Source: CAYJEO01 sp964369355 (GTDB lineage Bacteria > Bacillota_I > Bacilli_A > RF39 > UBA660). From it: 13,191 nt of DNA. The notes below the pieces were generated by a model that had not been told where the DNA came from, made no database searches, and was given only the letters and a program-made list of their open reading frames with translations. The first letter of the stretch is position 1. Each line of letters opens with the position of its first letter. This document shows positions 5,793-13,167 of this stretch, piece after piece. The stretch spans positions 1 to 13,191 of the forward strand of contig CAYJEO010000023.1 of NCBI GenBank assembly GCA_964369355.1, read 5' to 3'. The position numbers were made by a program, and so were the translations under genes.

Positions 5793-7382
5793 ATGAATAG
5801 TAATTTTAAATCTTTAGGTTTATCTAAAGAGGTATTAAACTCAATCGAGAGTTTAGGGTATGAAAACCCAAGTAAAATCCAAGAAAGCATCATCCCTTTA
5901 ATTGTAGAAGGAACTGATGTTATTGGTCAAGCACAAACAGGTACGGGAAAAACTTTAGCATTCGCAGCTAGTATATTATCAAAAATCGACGTTTCAAAAA
6001 ATGTTGTACAAGCTTTAATTTTAACTCCAACTAGAGAATTAGCTATGCAAGTATGTAATGAATTTAGAAGATTAAATCAATCTAAAGAATTCGATATTGT
6101 TGCAGTTTATGGTGGAGATTCGATCGAAAGACAAATCAAAGACTTAAGACGTGGTGCTGATGTTGTTGTTGGTACGCCAGGACGTGTTCTTGATTTATTA
6201 AAAAGAAGAAAATTAAAAATCGAAGATATTAGTTTCTTTGTATTAGATGAAGCTGATGAAATGTTAAATATGGGATTCTTAGAAGATATTGAATCTGTAT
6301 TAGAAACTACTCCAGAAGAAAAACAAACTTTATTATTTTCAGCTACTATGCCAAAAACTATTAAAAAATTAGCGGCTAACTATATGAAAAAAGATTTTGA
6401 ACATGTAGAAGTTAAAAGTGAAACTAAAACTTCAGATAATGTTAAAGAATATTACACATTAGTAAATGAAAAATATCGTTTAGAAATTTTATGTAGAATA
6501 TTAGATTTTAGAAATTCAGCTAAAACAATCATTTTCTGTCATACTAAAAAAGAATGTGATGAATTAGTAACTGAATTACAAGCTAAAAACTATAGTATCG
6601 AAGCAATGCACGGTGATATCGCTCAAAGTATGCGTATGAAAACTTTAGATAGATTCAAAAATGGATCATTTAAAGTACTTATCGCTACTGATGTAGCCGC
6701 TCGTGGTATTCATATCGATAACATTGATTTAGTAGTAAACTTCAAAGTTCCAAGAGAATCTGAAACTTATGTTCACAGAATCGGAAGAACTGGTAGAGCT
6801 AATAACAAAGGTGAAGCAATCACTTTATTAACTCATAAAGAAATGTCTAAATTAAGAAATATCGAAAAAAGTACTAAATCAACTCTAGAAGAAATGCCGG
6901 TTATTAATGGTGAAAACATTATGGAAAGCAAATATTTATCATTAATTAAATCTGCTAATGAAGTACAAGATATTGATAAAGCTATGGAATACTTAAGAGA
7001 TTTCAATAAAGCTGATATTTTAAAATTAGCTGCAGGTCTTTTAAAAAATGCAGTAGCATCTACAATAGGTTCTGACATTACACAAGAGATTAACATTAAA
7101 GATAAATCAGGACACGTTAAAGGTATTGATAAAAACAAAACAAGAGTATTTGTAAATATCGGTTCTAAAGATGGTCTTAAAAAAGGTACTTTACTTGACT
7201 TAATCAAAAAAGAAACAAAAATGAATAAAGATCATTTCAATAATATTGAAATATTATCTACATTCACTTTCGTTGATGTTGATTCAAAAGTTGTTAATGA
7301 ATTCATTAAAAAATTCACTAATAAAGTATATAGCAAAAGAAAAATCAGAATTGAAATTTCAAATAAACAAAAAAGAAGATAA
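5793..7382 (+). CDS. DEAD-box ATP-dependent RNA helicase (DbpA/DeaD/CshA type)
   Basis: A 529-residue cytoplasmic RNA helicase. Motifs in order: Q motif (F5 and Q30), motif I AQTGTGKT 47-54, Ia PTRELA 79-84, Ib TPGR 128-131, II DEAD 152-155, III SAT 184-186, V ATDVAARGI 298-306 and VI HRIGRTGR 328-335. A helical linker (about 376-430) follows. Residues about 450-525 (TRVFVNIGSKDGLKKG, then FTFVDVDSK) are a DbpA-type RNA-binding domain, which in YxiN/DbpA recognises 23S rRNA. A role in ribosome assembly or RNA turnover is therefore likely. The ATG at 5793 has GAGG 8 nt before it; a TTG at 5772 would add seven residues but sits at the transcription start. It is the only rightward gene here and uses more ATC and TTC codons than its neighbours, as highly expressed genes do. 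Confidence 0.93.
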   Translation: MNSNFKSLGLSKEVLNSIESLGYENPSKIQESIIPLIVEGTDVIGQAQTGTGKTLAFAASILSKIDVSKNVVQALILTPTRELAMQVCNEFRRLNQSKEFDIVAVYGGDSIERQIKDLRRGADVVVGTPGRVLDLLKRRKLKIEDISFFVLDEADEMLNMGFLEDIESVLETTPEEKQTLLFSATMPKTIKKLAANYMKKDFEHVEVKSETKTSDNVKEYYTLVNEKYRLEILCRILDFRNSAKTIIFCHTKKECDELVTELQAKNYSIEAMHGDIAQSMRMKTLDRFKNGSFKVLIATDVAARGIHIDNIDLVVNFKVPRESETYVHRIGRTGRANNKGEAITLLTHKEMSKLRNIEKSTKSTLEEMPVINGENIMESKYLSLIKSANEVQDIDKAMEYLRDFNKADILKLAAGLLKNAVASTIGSDITQEINIKDKSGHVKGIDKNKTRVFVNIGSKDGLKKGTLLDLIKKETKMNKDHFNNIEILSTFTFVDVDSKVVNEFIKKFTNKVYSKRKIRIEISNKQKRR

Positions 7383-7410
7383 ACTATTACAAAAACGTAA
7401 TAGTTTTTTT
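7382..7410 (+). terminator. Intrinsic terminator of the helicase gene
   Basis: AACTATTAC (7382-7390) pairs perfectly with GTAATAGTT (7397-7405) around a 6-nt loop, followed by a run of Ts to 7410. The stem begins on the last base of the stop codon. Confidence 0.85.
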
Positions 7411-7414
7411 CATG

Positions 7415-7436
7415 AAAAAAAGACTATTTAAGTCTT
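7415..7436 (-). terminator. Intrinsic terminator of the 7424-8686 gene
   Basis: On the minus strand AAGACT (7436-7431) pairs with AGTCTT (7425-7420) around TAAAT, followed by Ts. The TAG stop codon (7426-7424) lies across the loop and 3' arm. It stands back to back with the helicase terminator at this convergent junction. Confidence 0.7.
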
Positions 7437-8686
7437 ATAGATTTTATATATTCTTTTATTTGATCACTATTAATAGATTCATTAGTCATCATATCTATAT
7501 AAGTTGTTTTCGTTGAATCATCTAAGTAATTTTTATATACAACATATAATTCTTCCATATCTAAATTAAAAGTATTTTTAATAAGTTCAGAATAAATATT
7601 TCTATCATACATAGTATTTTCACTAATCATCATTATATCAATATTATTATTAATATCTTCGTTATAAACACACATATAAAACATATTTAATAATTCATAT
7701 ATTTTATTAACTAATTCTTTTAATTCTTTCCTAATTTTTTCATGGGAAAAATCATCATCTTCATCAATTTCACTAAATTTATCTACAATTAAATCTATTT
7801 GTTCAATTAAATTTAAAAGTAAGAAAGTATTGTCTTCCCCACCTATTCCAATTAACTTTTCTATTAAAGGCTTAGTTGAACAAGAAAATTTAGATTTACA
7901 TATAATATCAAATCCAACTATTTCAGCTAATATATAAGCTAGTGGAATTTGATATTCATATATTTTATCATGAAATTTATTTATATTATAATCAGCATAA
8001 TTAAATAAAATTAATTCATTAAATAATTCAAATAAAAATAAATAAAATTCACCATATTTATAACTAATCAAATTAAAATTATCAGTTTGAACTTCATTTA
8101 GTTTAGAATATGTTGGTATATTTTCTAAAAAATGATTTAGTTCATGAATAATAGTTACATCACAACTATTATTAATATTATTTGATAAATATTCTTCACT
8201 TTGATATAAATCAATTGTATTTTTATTAAATCCATACCTAGTGAATTCAGCAGCAACATTATCTTCTGTATTTTTTCCATATCGAAACTTTAATTCTTTT
8301 ATATTGATTAATAAATCATTAAAATCAATATAATCTTTAACCATCTCAAAATATTTTTCTAAACTATATAAAAAGTTCTTTTCATCTTTAGTTAAATATT
8401 TATTTTGTCCGATTGCTTGCTTTAGTGTATTAAAATCATATTTTACTTCTTTTTGTTTTTTACTTAGAATTTTTTTATAATTAGTAGTGTCTAAATAATC
8501 TATTTTTTCATTAGAAATAAATTTAATATCCAAATCAGATATATTAAAATTTTTACTATGTCTTAATTTTTCTATTAATAATAATTCATTATAATTAAAA
8601 TCATATTTTTTATCAATATATATTTTCTTTAAATCATAATAATATTCTAATTTATAATTATTTATTGAAATTGTTACTTTATGCAT
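7424..8686 (-). CDS. Hypothetical protein with HExxH zinc metallopeptidase motif
   Basis: A 420-residue protein of no family I recognise, without signal peptide or membrane helix, so probably cytoplasmic. Residues 181-185 are HELNH, preceded by hydrophobic TII and, about 25 residues earlier, by a strand-like NTIDLYQ. This is the edge-strand plus active-site-helix layout of zincin peptidases. Glu198 in NEVQTDNF, 13 residues after the second His, could be the third zinc ligand; ExQxDxF recalls the ImmA/IrrE group, but the spacing is short, and Glu255 (LAEIVG) is an alternative. The first 150 residues are Lys/Tyr/Asn-rich and the C-terminal half is helical and acidic (SEIDEDDDF). It is the only gene here ending in TAG. 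The ATG at 8686 is preceded by AGAGAG. Single-gene unit with its own promoter and terminator. Confidence 0.75.
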   Translation of the reverse strand: MHKVTISINNYKLEYYYDLKKIYIDKKYDFNYNELLLIEKLRHSKNFNISDLDIKFISNEKIDYLDTTNYKKILSKKQKEVKYDFNTLKQAIGQNKYLTKDEKNFLYSLEKYFEMVKDYIDFNDLLINIKELKFRYGKNTEDNVAAEFTRYGFNKNTIDLYQSEEYLSNNINNSCDVTIIHELNHFLENIPTYSKLNEVQTDNFNLISYKYGEFYLFLFELFNELILFNYADYNINKFHDKIYEYQIPLAYILAEIVGFDIICKSKFSCSTKPLIEKLIGIGGEDNTFLLLNLIEQIDLIVDKFSEIDEDDDFSHEKIRKELKELVNKIYELLNMFYMCVYNEDINNNIDIMMISENTMYDRNIYSELIKNTFNLDMEELYVVYKNYLDDSTKTTYIDMMTNESINSDQIKEYIKSIRLK

Positions 8687-8710
8687 GTTCTCTCTTCTTT
8701 CTTAATGGTT

Positions 8711-8739
8711 ATAATACTATAAAATAAATTTAAAGTAAA
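8711..8739 (-). promoter_or_regulatory. Sigma-A-like promoter of the 7424-8686 gene
   Basis: TTTACT at 8739-8734, a 17-bp spacer and TATTAT at 8716-8711 on the minus strand, 24 nt before the start codon. The -35 box sits in the T-rich tail of the preceding terminator. Confidence 0.55.
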
Positions 8740-8765
8740 TAAAAAAATATGATAAATCATATTTT
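8735..8765 (-). terminator. Intrinsic terminator of the ltaS-like operon
   Basis: On the minus strand AAAATATG (8765-8758) pairs with CATATTTT (8751-8744) around a 6-nt loop, followed by TTT and a T-rich tail. The stop codon of the 8764-9381 gene begins two bases upstream of the stem end. Confidence 0.7.
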
Positions 8766-9381
8766 AATACATTTTAACAATTTCTAATTTAGAATTGTTA
8801 TTAATTAAAACTAAACTAATAGATGTTTGATAACCTAAATCTACTTCATAAGTCACTATAGCATCAACATAATAAGAATTTTCATAAGCATTTCCTGAAA
8901 AATTATAACTATCTTGATTTATAGAAATAATTTCTACATTTGTAACAATTGGTAATTCATCATCATTTTCACCAAATAAATCAGTTGTTATTAATTTATA
9001 AATAGAATCTTTTGCATACTTTTCAAAATCAACTCTATAAGGTTCATAAACAAATTGAACTCCACCAATATCATTTTTACTAGTTTTATTATCTAAAGAA
9101 AATAAGTCACTTATAAATATTTGTGAAACTAAAGTTGCATAAGTATTTTCATTATATTCACTTTTGTTTAATTCAGTTCTCAATAAATCAAATAAAGTGT
9201 CATAATAAGTACCTTTATTTTCATATACTGTGTAATTATAATTACTAAATTTTTCTTCTGGTTTTATTTCAATAACATCTTTTTTATCTTGGTTTAATAA
9301 AAGTACTACACCTGTAATAATTACAATTAAAATTATTAAAAAGATAATTACTTTTTTAGTGTTTAATTTTCTTTTTTTCAT
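8764..9381 (-). CDS. Membrane-anchored extracytoplasmic protein in operon with LTA synthase
   Basis: A 205-residue protein of unknown family. It has a basic cytoplasmic N-terminus (MKKRKLNTKK) and one hydrophobic segment at about 11-29 with no lipobox cysteine or clear cleavage site, so it is probably a signal anchor. The remaining 175 residues would face outside. They are Tyr/Asn/Asp-rich with alternating strand-like segments towards the end (YYVDAIVTYEVDLG, SISLVLINNN). The start codon lies 2 nt after the stop of the LtaS-like gene, and its GGGGA ribosome site is inside that gene's last codons, so expression is coupled. No separate promoter is visible. The tight coupling suggests a job on or beside the lipoteichoic-acid synthase, such as a partner or regulator, but this is inference only. 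Confidence 0.75.
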   Translation of the reverse strand: MKKRKLNTKKVIIFLIILIVIITGVVLLLNQDKKDVIEIKPEEKFSNYNYTVYENKGTYYDTLFDLLRTELNKSEYNENTYATLVSQIFISDLFSLDNKTSKNDIGGVQFVYEPYRVDFEKYAKDSIYKLITTDLFGENDDELPIVTNVEIISINQDSYNFSGNAYENSYYVDAIVTYEVDLGYQTSISLVLINNNSKLEIVKMY

Positions 9382-9383
9382 TT

Positions 9384-11402
9384 TTATTCCCCATCTTTAT
9401 CCAGTAATTCTTCTTGTTCATTCGTTTTTCTAATTAAATCATAAATAATAATATTATTAGAAATTTCTAATCTTTCTTCAGCTTCTTTCGTGTTTTGAGT
9501 TATATAGTCTTCACTGATAGTAAGACCTTCATTTAAAACCATACCTTCATCTTTTTGAACATTATAGTACATATCATTTGTTAACCAGTTACCAGTTGGG
9601 AACACTACGATATTGTTTTCAACACTAAACATATCACTTCCAACAGAATAATCAGTATCAAAACCAAACATATTTCCTAAAGTCGGCATAATATCATACA
9701 TACCCATTACTTCTGTAACTTCTTGATTTAATAAGTTATTATTAGCACTATCTTTTGTCCAAATAATAAAAGGTAATTCTCTATTTAATTCATATTCATA
9801 ATAGTCCATTGCAACATAACCTTCATCTTCTTTGTCTAATGTAGTATCAGTAGCTGGATCATAATTATAATAATATCTATATTCACTAGCACTTAACTTA
9901 GCATCATGATCTCCGTATATAACTATAACTGTATCATCTAAAACACCAGCTTCATCTAAATCATTAATAAATTGTCCAATTGCTTCATCAGCATAATTTA
10001 CTGATTTTATGTAACTTCCTATTTTTTTACCTTCTAAATAAGGTAATGTTTTTGTTTCATATAATCCTGTTTCTTCATTAAATTCTTCATATGTATATGT
10101 AATATCAAACTCATGATAATTATTAATATCTGAAAAAGGTGTATGATTAGATAACATAATTACTGTTCCATAGAAATTTTGATGTGTGTTAGATATTTCT
10201 TGTATATAAGGAACAGATTGACTAAAAAATGATTTATCAGATAATCCTAATCCAATTGATTCATCTATAACATAGTCTTTTTCATGGTAATAAAAGTAAT
10301 CATACCCAAAACTATCATGTGCAACATTTCTATTCCAAAAATCTCCTTTATTACCGTGCATACTGAAATTATAATATCCTAAATCTCCTAATTGTTTAGG
10401 TATTGTTTGATAATCACTATCAAAGTAGTTTAAGAATACTGTTCCAGTTGATGGAGGCATTAAACCTGTGTTTAATGTAAACTCAGCATCAGAAGAGGCT
10501 CCTACTCCATCTTGAGCATAGAAGTTTGAAAAATATAATCCTTCTGTTGCTAGTTTATTTAAGTTTGGAGTTATTTCTTGTCCATTAATTGTTTCAAATA
10601 AAGTCCAATTTTGAATACTTTCAGCGTGAATTGTTATAATGTTTTTACCTTCAAAAATATCAGTATATTCATTATCACTAGATTCTTCTTTTGTATCATA
10701 ATATTCTCTAAATGTTTTAGCAGCATTATCATATCCAAATAATGGAGTAATCTCTGCTCTTATGGTTGAAATTGCATCGTTTACTTGGTAAATATATATA
10801 CCAAATTTCATAACTACCGATTCTCTATTCCATAATTTTCCTAATCTTGAAATATCTGTAGATGTAAGTAATGATATAAACATACCAGATATAATAATAG
10901 CAACTACACAAATATTTAATGCATGTTTTTTATTATCTTTATTAATTTGATTTTTAATTTTGTTTTTATTTACAATATAAGTAAATACTAGTGCAATTAC
11001 ACTTAAAAAATAAACAAAATCTTTTGGTTCCATAATATTTTCAACAACCGCATCCCCTACATCTGCTAATTGCGATGTTGCAGATAATACTGACATTGAA
11101 GTAAACGATATATAGTTAGAATAATACATTGAATTCATTAAACATATCGCTGCTAATAAAATAGATGCTACTAAAAAGTAATTGAATCTATGCTTAGGTT
11201 TAAATAGATAAGCAATAGATCCTACTATTAATGCAAATACTAAATCACCTAATATAGGTTGTATTTCATTAACTATATTTATAGTAAAGTATCTTAGTAA
11301 AAATCCATTTAATACTACTCCTATTACAAATACTATAATTAAAATATTGTTTGCTATATAATCTTTTGTTATATTTATTATTTTATTAAAAATTTCTTTC
11401 AT
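9384..11402 (-). CDS. ltaS: Lipoteichoic acid synthase (LtaS-like, glycerol-phosphate polymerase)
   Basis: A 672-residue membrane enzyme of the LtaS family, which transfers glycerol-phosphate from phosphatidylglycerol to grow lipoteichoic acid outside the membrane. Five hydrophobic segments lie at about 19-38, 51-68, 74-91, 128-145 and 161-180. The sulfatase-fold domain runs from about 250. Visible active-site positions: metal ligand Glu261 in HAES, WNR at 356-358, His420 in SNHTP, and Asp498-His499 in YGDHD. The position of the catalytic Thr (GKTSDSE in S. aureus LtaS) reads GASSDAE here, making Ser303 the likely nucleophile. No obvious cleavage site separates membrane and outer domains. GGAGTGA precedes the ATG, and a near-consensus extended -10 promoter drives it. 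It is co-transcribed with a small membrane protein. It could be a primase or paralog of LtaS rather than the main polymerase. Confidence 0.9.
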   Translation of the reverse strand: MKEIFNKIINITKDYIANNILIIVFVIGVVLNGFLLRYFTINIVNEIQPILGDLVFALIVGSIAYLFKPKHRFNYFLVASILLAAICLMNSMYYSNYISFTSMSVLSATSQLADVGDAVVENIMEPKDFVYFLSVIALVFTYIVNKNKIKNQINKDNKKHALNICVVAIIISGMFISLLTSTDISRLGKLWNRESVVMKFGIYIYQVNDAISTIRAEITPLFGYDNAAKTFREYYDTKEESSDNEYTDIFEGKNIITIHAESIQNWTLFETINGQEITPNLNKLATEGLYFSNFYAQDGVGASSDAEFTLNTGLMPPSTGTVFLNYFDSDYQTIPKQLGDLGYYNFSMHGNKGDFWNRNVAHDSFGYDYFYYHEKDYVIDESIGLGLSDKSFFSQSVPYIQEISNTHQNFYGTVIMLSNHTPFSDINNYHEFDITYTYEEFNEETGLYETKTLPYLEGKKIGSYIKSVNYADEAIGQFINDLDEAGVLDDTVIVIYGDHDAKLSASEYRYYYNYDPATDTTLDKEDEGYVAMDYYEYELNRELPFIIWTKDSANNNLLNQEVTEVMGMYDIMPTLGNMFGFDTDYSVGSDMFSVENNIVVFPTGNWLTNDMYYNVQKDEGMVLNEGLTISEDYITQNTKEAEERLEISNNIIIYDLIRKTNEQEELLDKDGE

Positions 11403-11425
11403 TTTATCACTCCGAATACTAAAAC

Positions 11426-11454
11426 ATTATATCATTTTTGATACTTATTTGCAA
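11426..11454 (-). promoter_or_regulatory. Sigma-A extended -10 promoter of the ltaS-like operon
   Basis: TTGCAA at 11454-11449, a 17-bp spacer ending in TGA, and a perfect TATAAT at 11431-11426 on the minus strand. One of the strongest promoters in the window. Confidence 0.75.
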
Positions 11455-11479
11455 ATTAAAAAGGATATAAAATATCCTT
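11454..11479 (-). terminator. Intrinsic terminator of the cotD-like gene
   Basis: AAGGATAT (11479-11472) pairs perfectly with ATATCCTT (11468-11461) on the minus strand around a 3-nt loop, followed by TTTAATTT. The stop codon (11480-11478) overlaps the stem. Confidence 0.75.
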
Positions 11480-11741
11480 AAAATTGATTACATTTTCCAC
11501 AATCATTATTGATAATTACATTTTCTTCTGAGCAAGTATATTGTGGCATATATTTGTGTGTGTAAACATGTTTATTTATAACGTGTGTGTGTATTGGACA
11601 AATATGTGGAACTTCATGATGAAATTCTTTTTCAATACATTTAGTTATAGTTGGTTCAATAACTTCTTGTTGACAATTAGTTGGCATTTGAGGTGCACAA
11701 CACATATTTTGTTTTGGCATACATCTTTTATTAAAAAACAT
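11478..11741 (-). CDS. cotD: CotD-family spore coat protein
   Basis: An 87-residue protein with nine cysteines (7, 14, 15, 23, 35, 48, 70, 81, 84) and seven histidines (41, 42, 46, 51, 53, 58, 62). The central part, FHHEVPHICPIHTHVINKH, follows the pattern of B. subtilis CotD, an inner-coat protein with a Val-Pro-His-Ile centre and repeated His pairs. Cys-rich coat proteins of this kind are cross-linked into the coat by disulfides or metal. There is no signal peptide, as expected for a mother-cell protein. GGGGG lies 7 nt before the ATG. A CATATTATA box upstream fits mother-cell sigma control, as known for B. subtilis cotD (SigK). The symbol is by family; orthology is not shown. A metal-binding role without sporulation is the alternative. 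Confidence 0.8.
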   Translation of the reverse strand: MFFNKRCMPKQNMCCAPQMPTNCQQEVIEPTITKCIEKEFHHEVPHICPIHTHVINKHVYTHKYMPQYTCSEENVIINNDCGKCNQF

Positions 11742-11764
11742 CTTTTTTCCCCCTTTATCTAATT

Positions 11765-11773
11765 TATAATATG
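11765..11773 (-). promoter_or_regulatory. Putative late-sporulation (SigK-type) -10 box of the cotD-like gene
   Basis: CATATTATA on the minus strand, followed by AA, matches CATAnnnTA and is identical over 11 bases to the box before the collagen-like gene. The leader would be about 17 nt and include the GGGGG ribosome site. A SigK -35 (AC at 16-17 bp) is not clear; TTATTC is found there. Confidence 0.42.
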
Positions 11774-11798
11774 AGGGTTTTAATTTTTTGAATAAGTT

Positions 11799-11819
11799 AA
11801 ATGCCTTAAAATGGCATTT
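11799..11819 (-). terminator. Hairpin at the end of ffh
   Basis: AAATGCC (11819-11813) pairs with GGCATTT (11805-11799) on the minus strand around a 7-nt loop that holds the TAA stop codon. The following bases (AACTTATTC) are a poor T-tract, so termination may be leaky towards the cotD-like gene. Confidence 0.45.
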
Positions 11820-13113
11820 TTAAATTCCCATTTTTAAATTGTTTCATCATTGTTTTCATTTGTTCGAATTGTTTTAATAATCTATTAACTTCTTCAACAC
11901 TTCGTCCACTACCTGCCGCTATACGTTTTTTACGTGTTGCTTTTAAAATAGATGGGTCTTGTCTTTCTAACGGTGTCATAGATAATATAATTGCTTCTAT
12001 ATGGGCTAATTGTTTAGGATCTATATTTACATTATTTAATCCCATTTTAGATGCTCCTGGCATCATTTTAAGTAAGTTTTCTAAAGGTCCTAATTTCTTT
12101 ATTTGTTTCATTGAACTTAAGAAATCTTCTAAATCAAATTTTCCTGATTGCATTCTTTTTGCACTTTTAGCGGCTTCATCTTGGTCTATAACTGACTCTG
12201 CATGCTCAATCATAGTCATTATATCTCCCATACCTAAAATACGAGTTGCCATTCTTTCTGGATAAAATTCTTGTAATCCATCCATTTTTTCAGATACCCC
12301 AATAAATTTAATAGGCACATTAGTCAAATGTCTAATAGATAACGCTGCTCCACCTCTAGTATCACCATCTAATTTAGTTAAAATAGCGCCTGTTAAAGGT
12401 AGTTTATTATTAAACCCTTCAATAACATTAATTGCATCTTGTCCGGTCATTGAATCTACTACTAATAAAATTTCATTAGGATTTACATTAGTTACTATAT
12501 TATCTAATTCATCCATTAATTCTTCATCTATGTGTAGACGTCCGGCTGTATCTATTAATACGTAATCATAATTATTTTCTTTAGCATATAAAATTGCATT
12601 TTTAGAAGTTTCTACTGGATTATTTAATCCTTCTTCATATACTTCTATATTTAACTGTTTACCTAATTGTTTTAATTGATCAATTGCTGCTGGTCTATAA
12701 ATATCACAAGCAACTAGTAAAGGATTTTTTTTATGTTTTTTTCTTAAATTATTTGCTAATTTTCCTATAGTAGTTGTTTTACCACTACCTTGTAATCCGA
12801 CTAGCATTAATGTTGCAGGTTTACCAGTTAAATTTAAATCTTGTTTTTCTCCACCTAGTAATTCTACTAATTCATCTTTTAAAATTTTAACAAAAACTTC
12901 TGATGGTTTTAAAGATTTTGCTACTTCTTCTCCTAAAGCTTTTTCTTTTACTTTAGAAACGAATTCTTTTACTACTTTATAGTTAACATCAGCTTCTAAT
13001 AAAGCTAAACGAATTTCTCTTGTTATTTCATCAATATTAGATTCAGATATTTTTCCATATCCTTTCATCTTATCTATTGCATTTTGTAATCTATCTCCTA
13101 AATTTTCTAACAT
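11806..13113 (-). CDS. ffh: Signal recognition particle GTPase Ffh
   Basis: A 435-residue protein, the protein core of the bacterial signal recognition particle. It binds signal sequences and SRP RNA and docks with FtsY at the membrane. Domains: N (about 1-88), G (about 98-295) with GLQGSGKTTT 106-115, DIYRPAA 137-143, DTAGR 188-192 and TKLD 246-249, and a Met-rich M domain (about 320-435). In the M domain LGPLENLLKMMPG (341-353) is the finger loop and GSGRSVEEVNRLLKQF (401-416) the SRP-RNA-binding region. The tail after it is short, ending KMPF. The ATG at 13113 is chosen because AAAGGTGA precedes it; a GTG three codons earlier overlaps that ribosome site. The upstream gene, often ylxM in Firmicutes, is outside the window. 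Confidence 0.97.
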   Translation of the reverse strand: MLENLGDRLQNAIDKMKGYGKISESNIDEITREIRLALLEADVNYKVVKEFVSKVKEKALGEEVAKSLKPSEVFVKILKDELVELLGGEKQDLNLTGKPATLMLVGLQGSGKTTTIGKLANNLRKKHKKNPLLVACDIYRPAAIDQLKQLGKQLNIEVYEEGLNNPVETSKNAILYAKENNYDYVLIDTAGRLHIDEELMDELDNIVTNVNPNEILLVVDSMTGQDAINVIEGFNNKLPLTGAILTKLDGDTRGGAALSIRHLTNVPIKFIGVSEKMDGLQEFYPERMATRILGMGDIMTMIEHAESVIDQDEAAKSAKRMQSGKFDLEDFLSSMKQIKKLGPLENLLKMMPGASKMGLNNVNIDPKQLAHIEAIILSMTPLERQDPSILKATRKKRIAAGSGRSVEEVNRLLKQFEQMKTMMKQFKNGNLKMPF

Positions 13114-13130
13114 TTTTATCACCTTTAATT

Positions 13131-13136
13131 ATTATA
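13131..13136 (-). promoter_or_regulatory. Probable -10 box of ffh
   Basis: A perfect TATAAT on the minus strand, 17 nt before the start codon. No good -35 is seen at 17 bp in this AT-only stretch, and read-through from the upstream gene is possible. Confidence 0.45.
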
Positions 13137-13167
13137 CTAAATATTTTAATATTTTAAAAGTAAATAT

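Noticed and set aside
13114..13122. GTG start of ffh three codons upstream
   Set aside because: The GTG is part of the AAAGGTGA ribosome site. Ffh proteins normally begin close to the helix that starts at the ATG at 13113.
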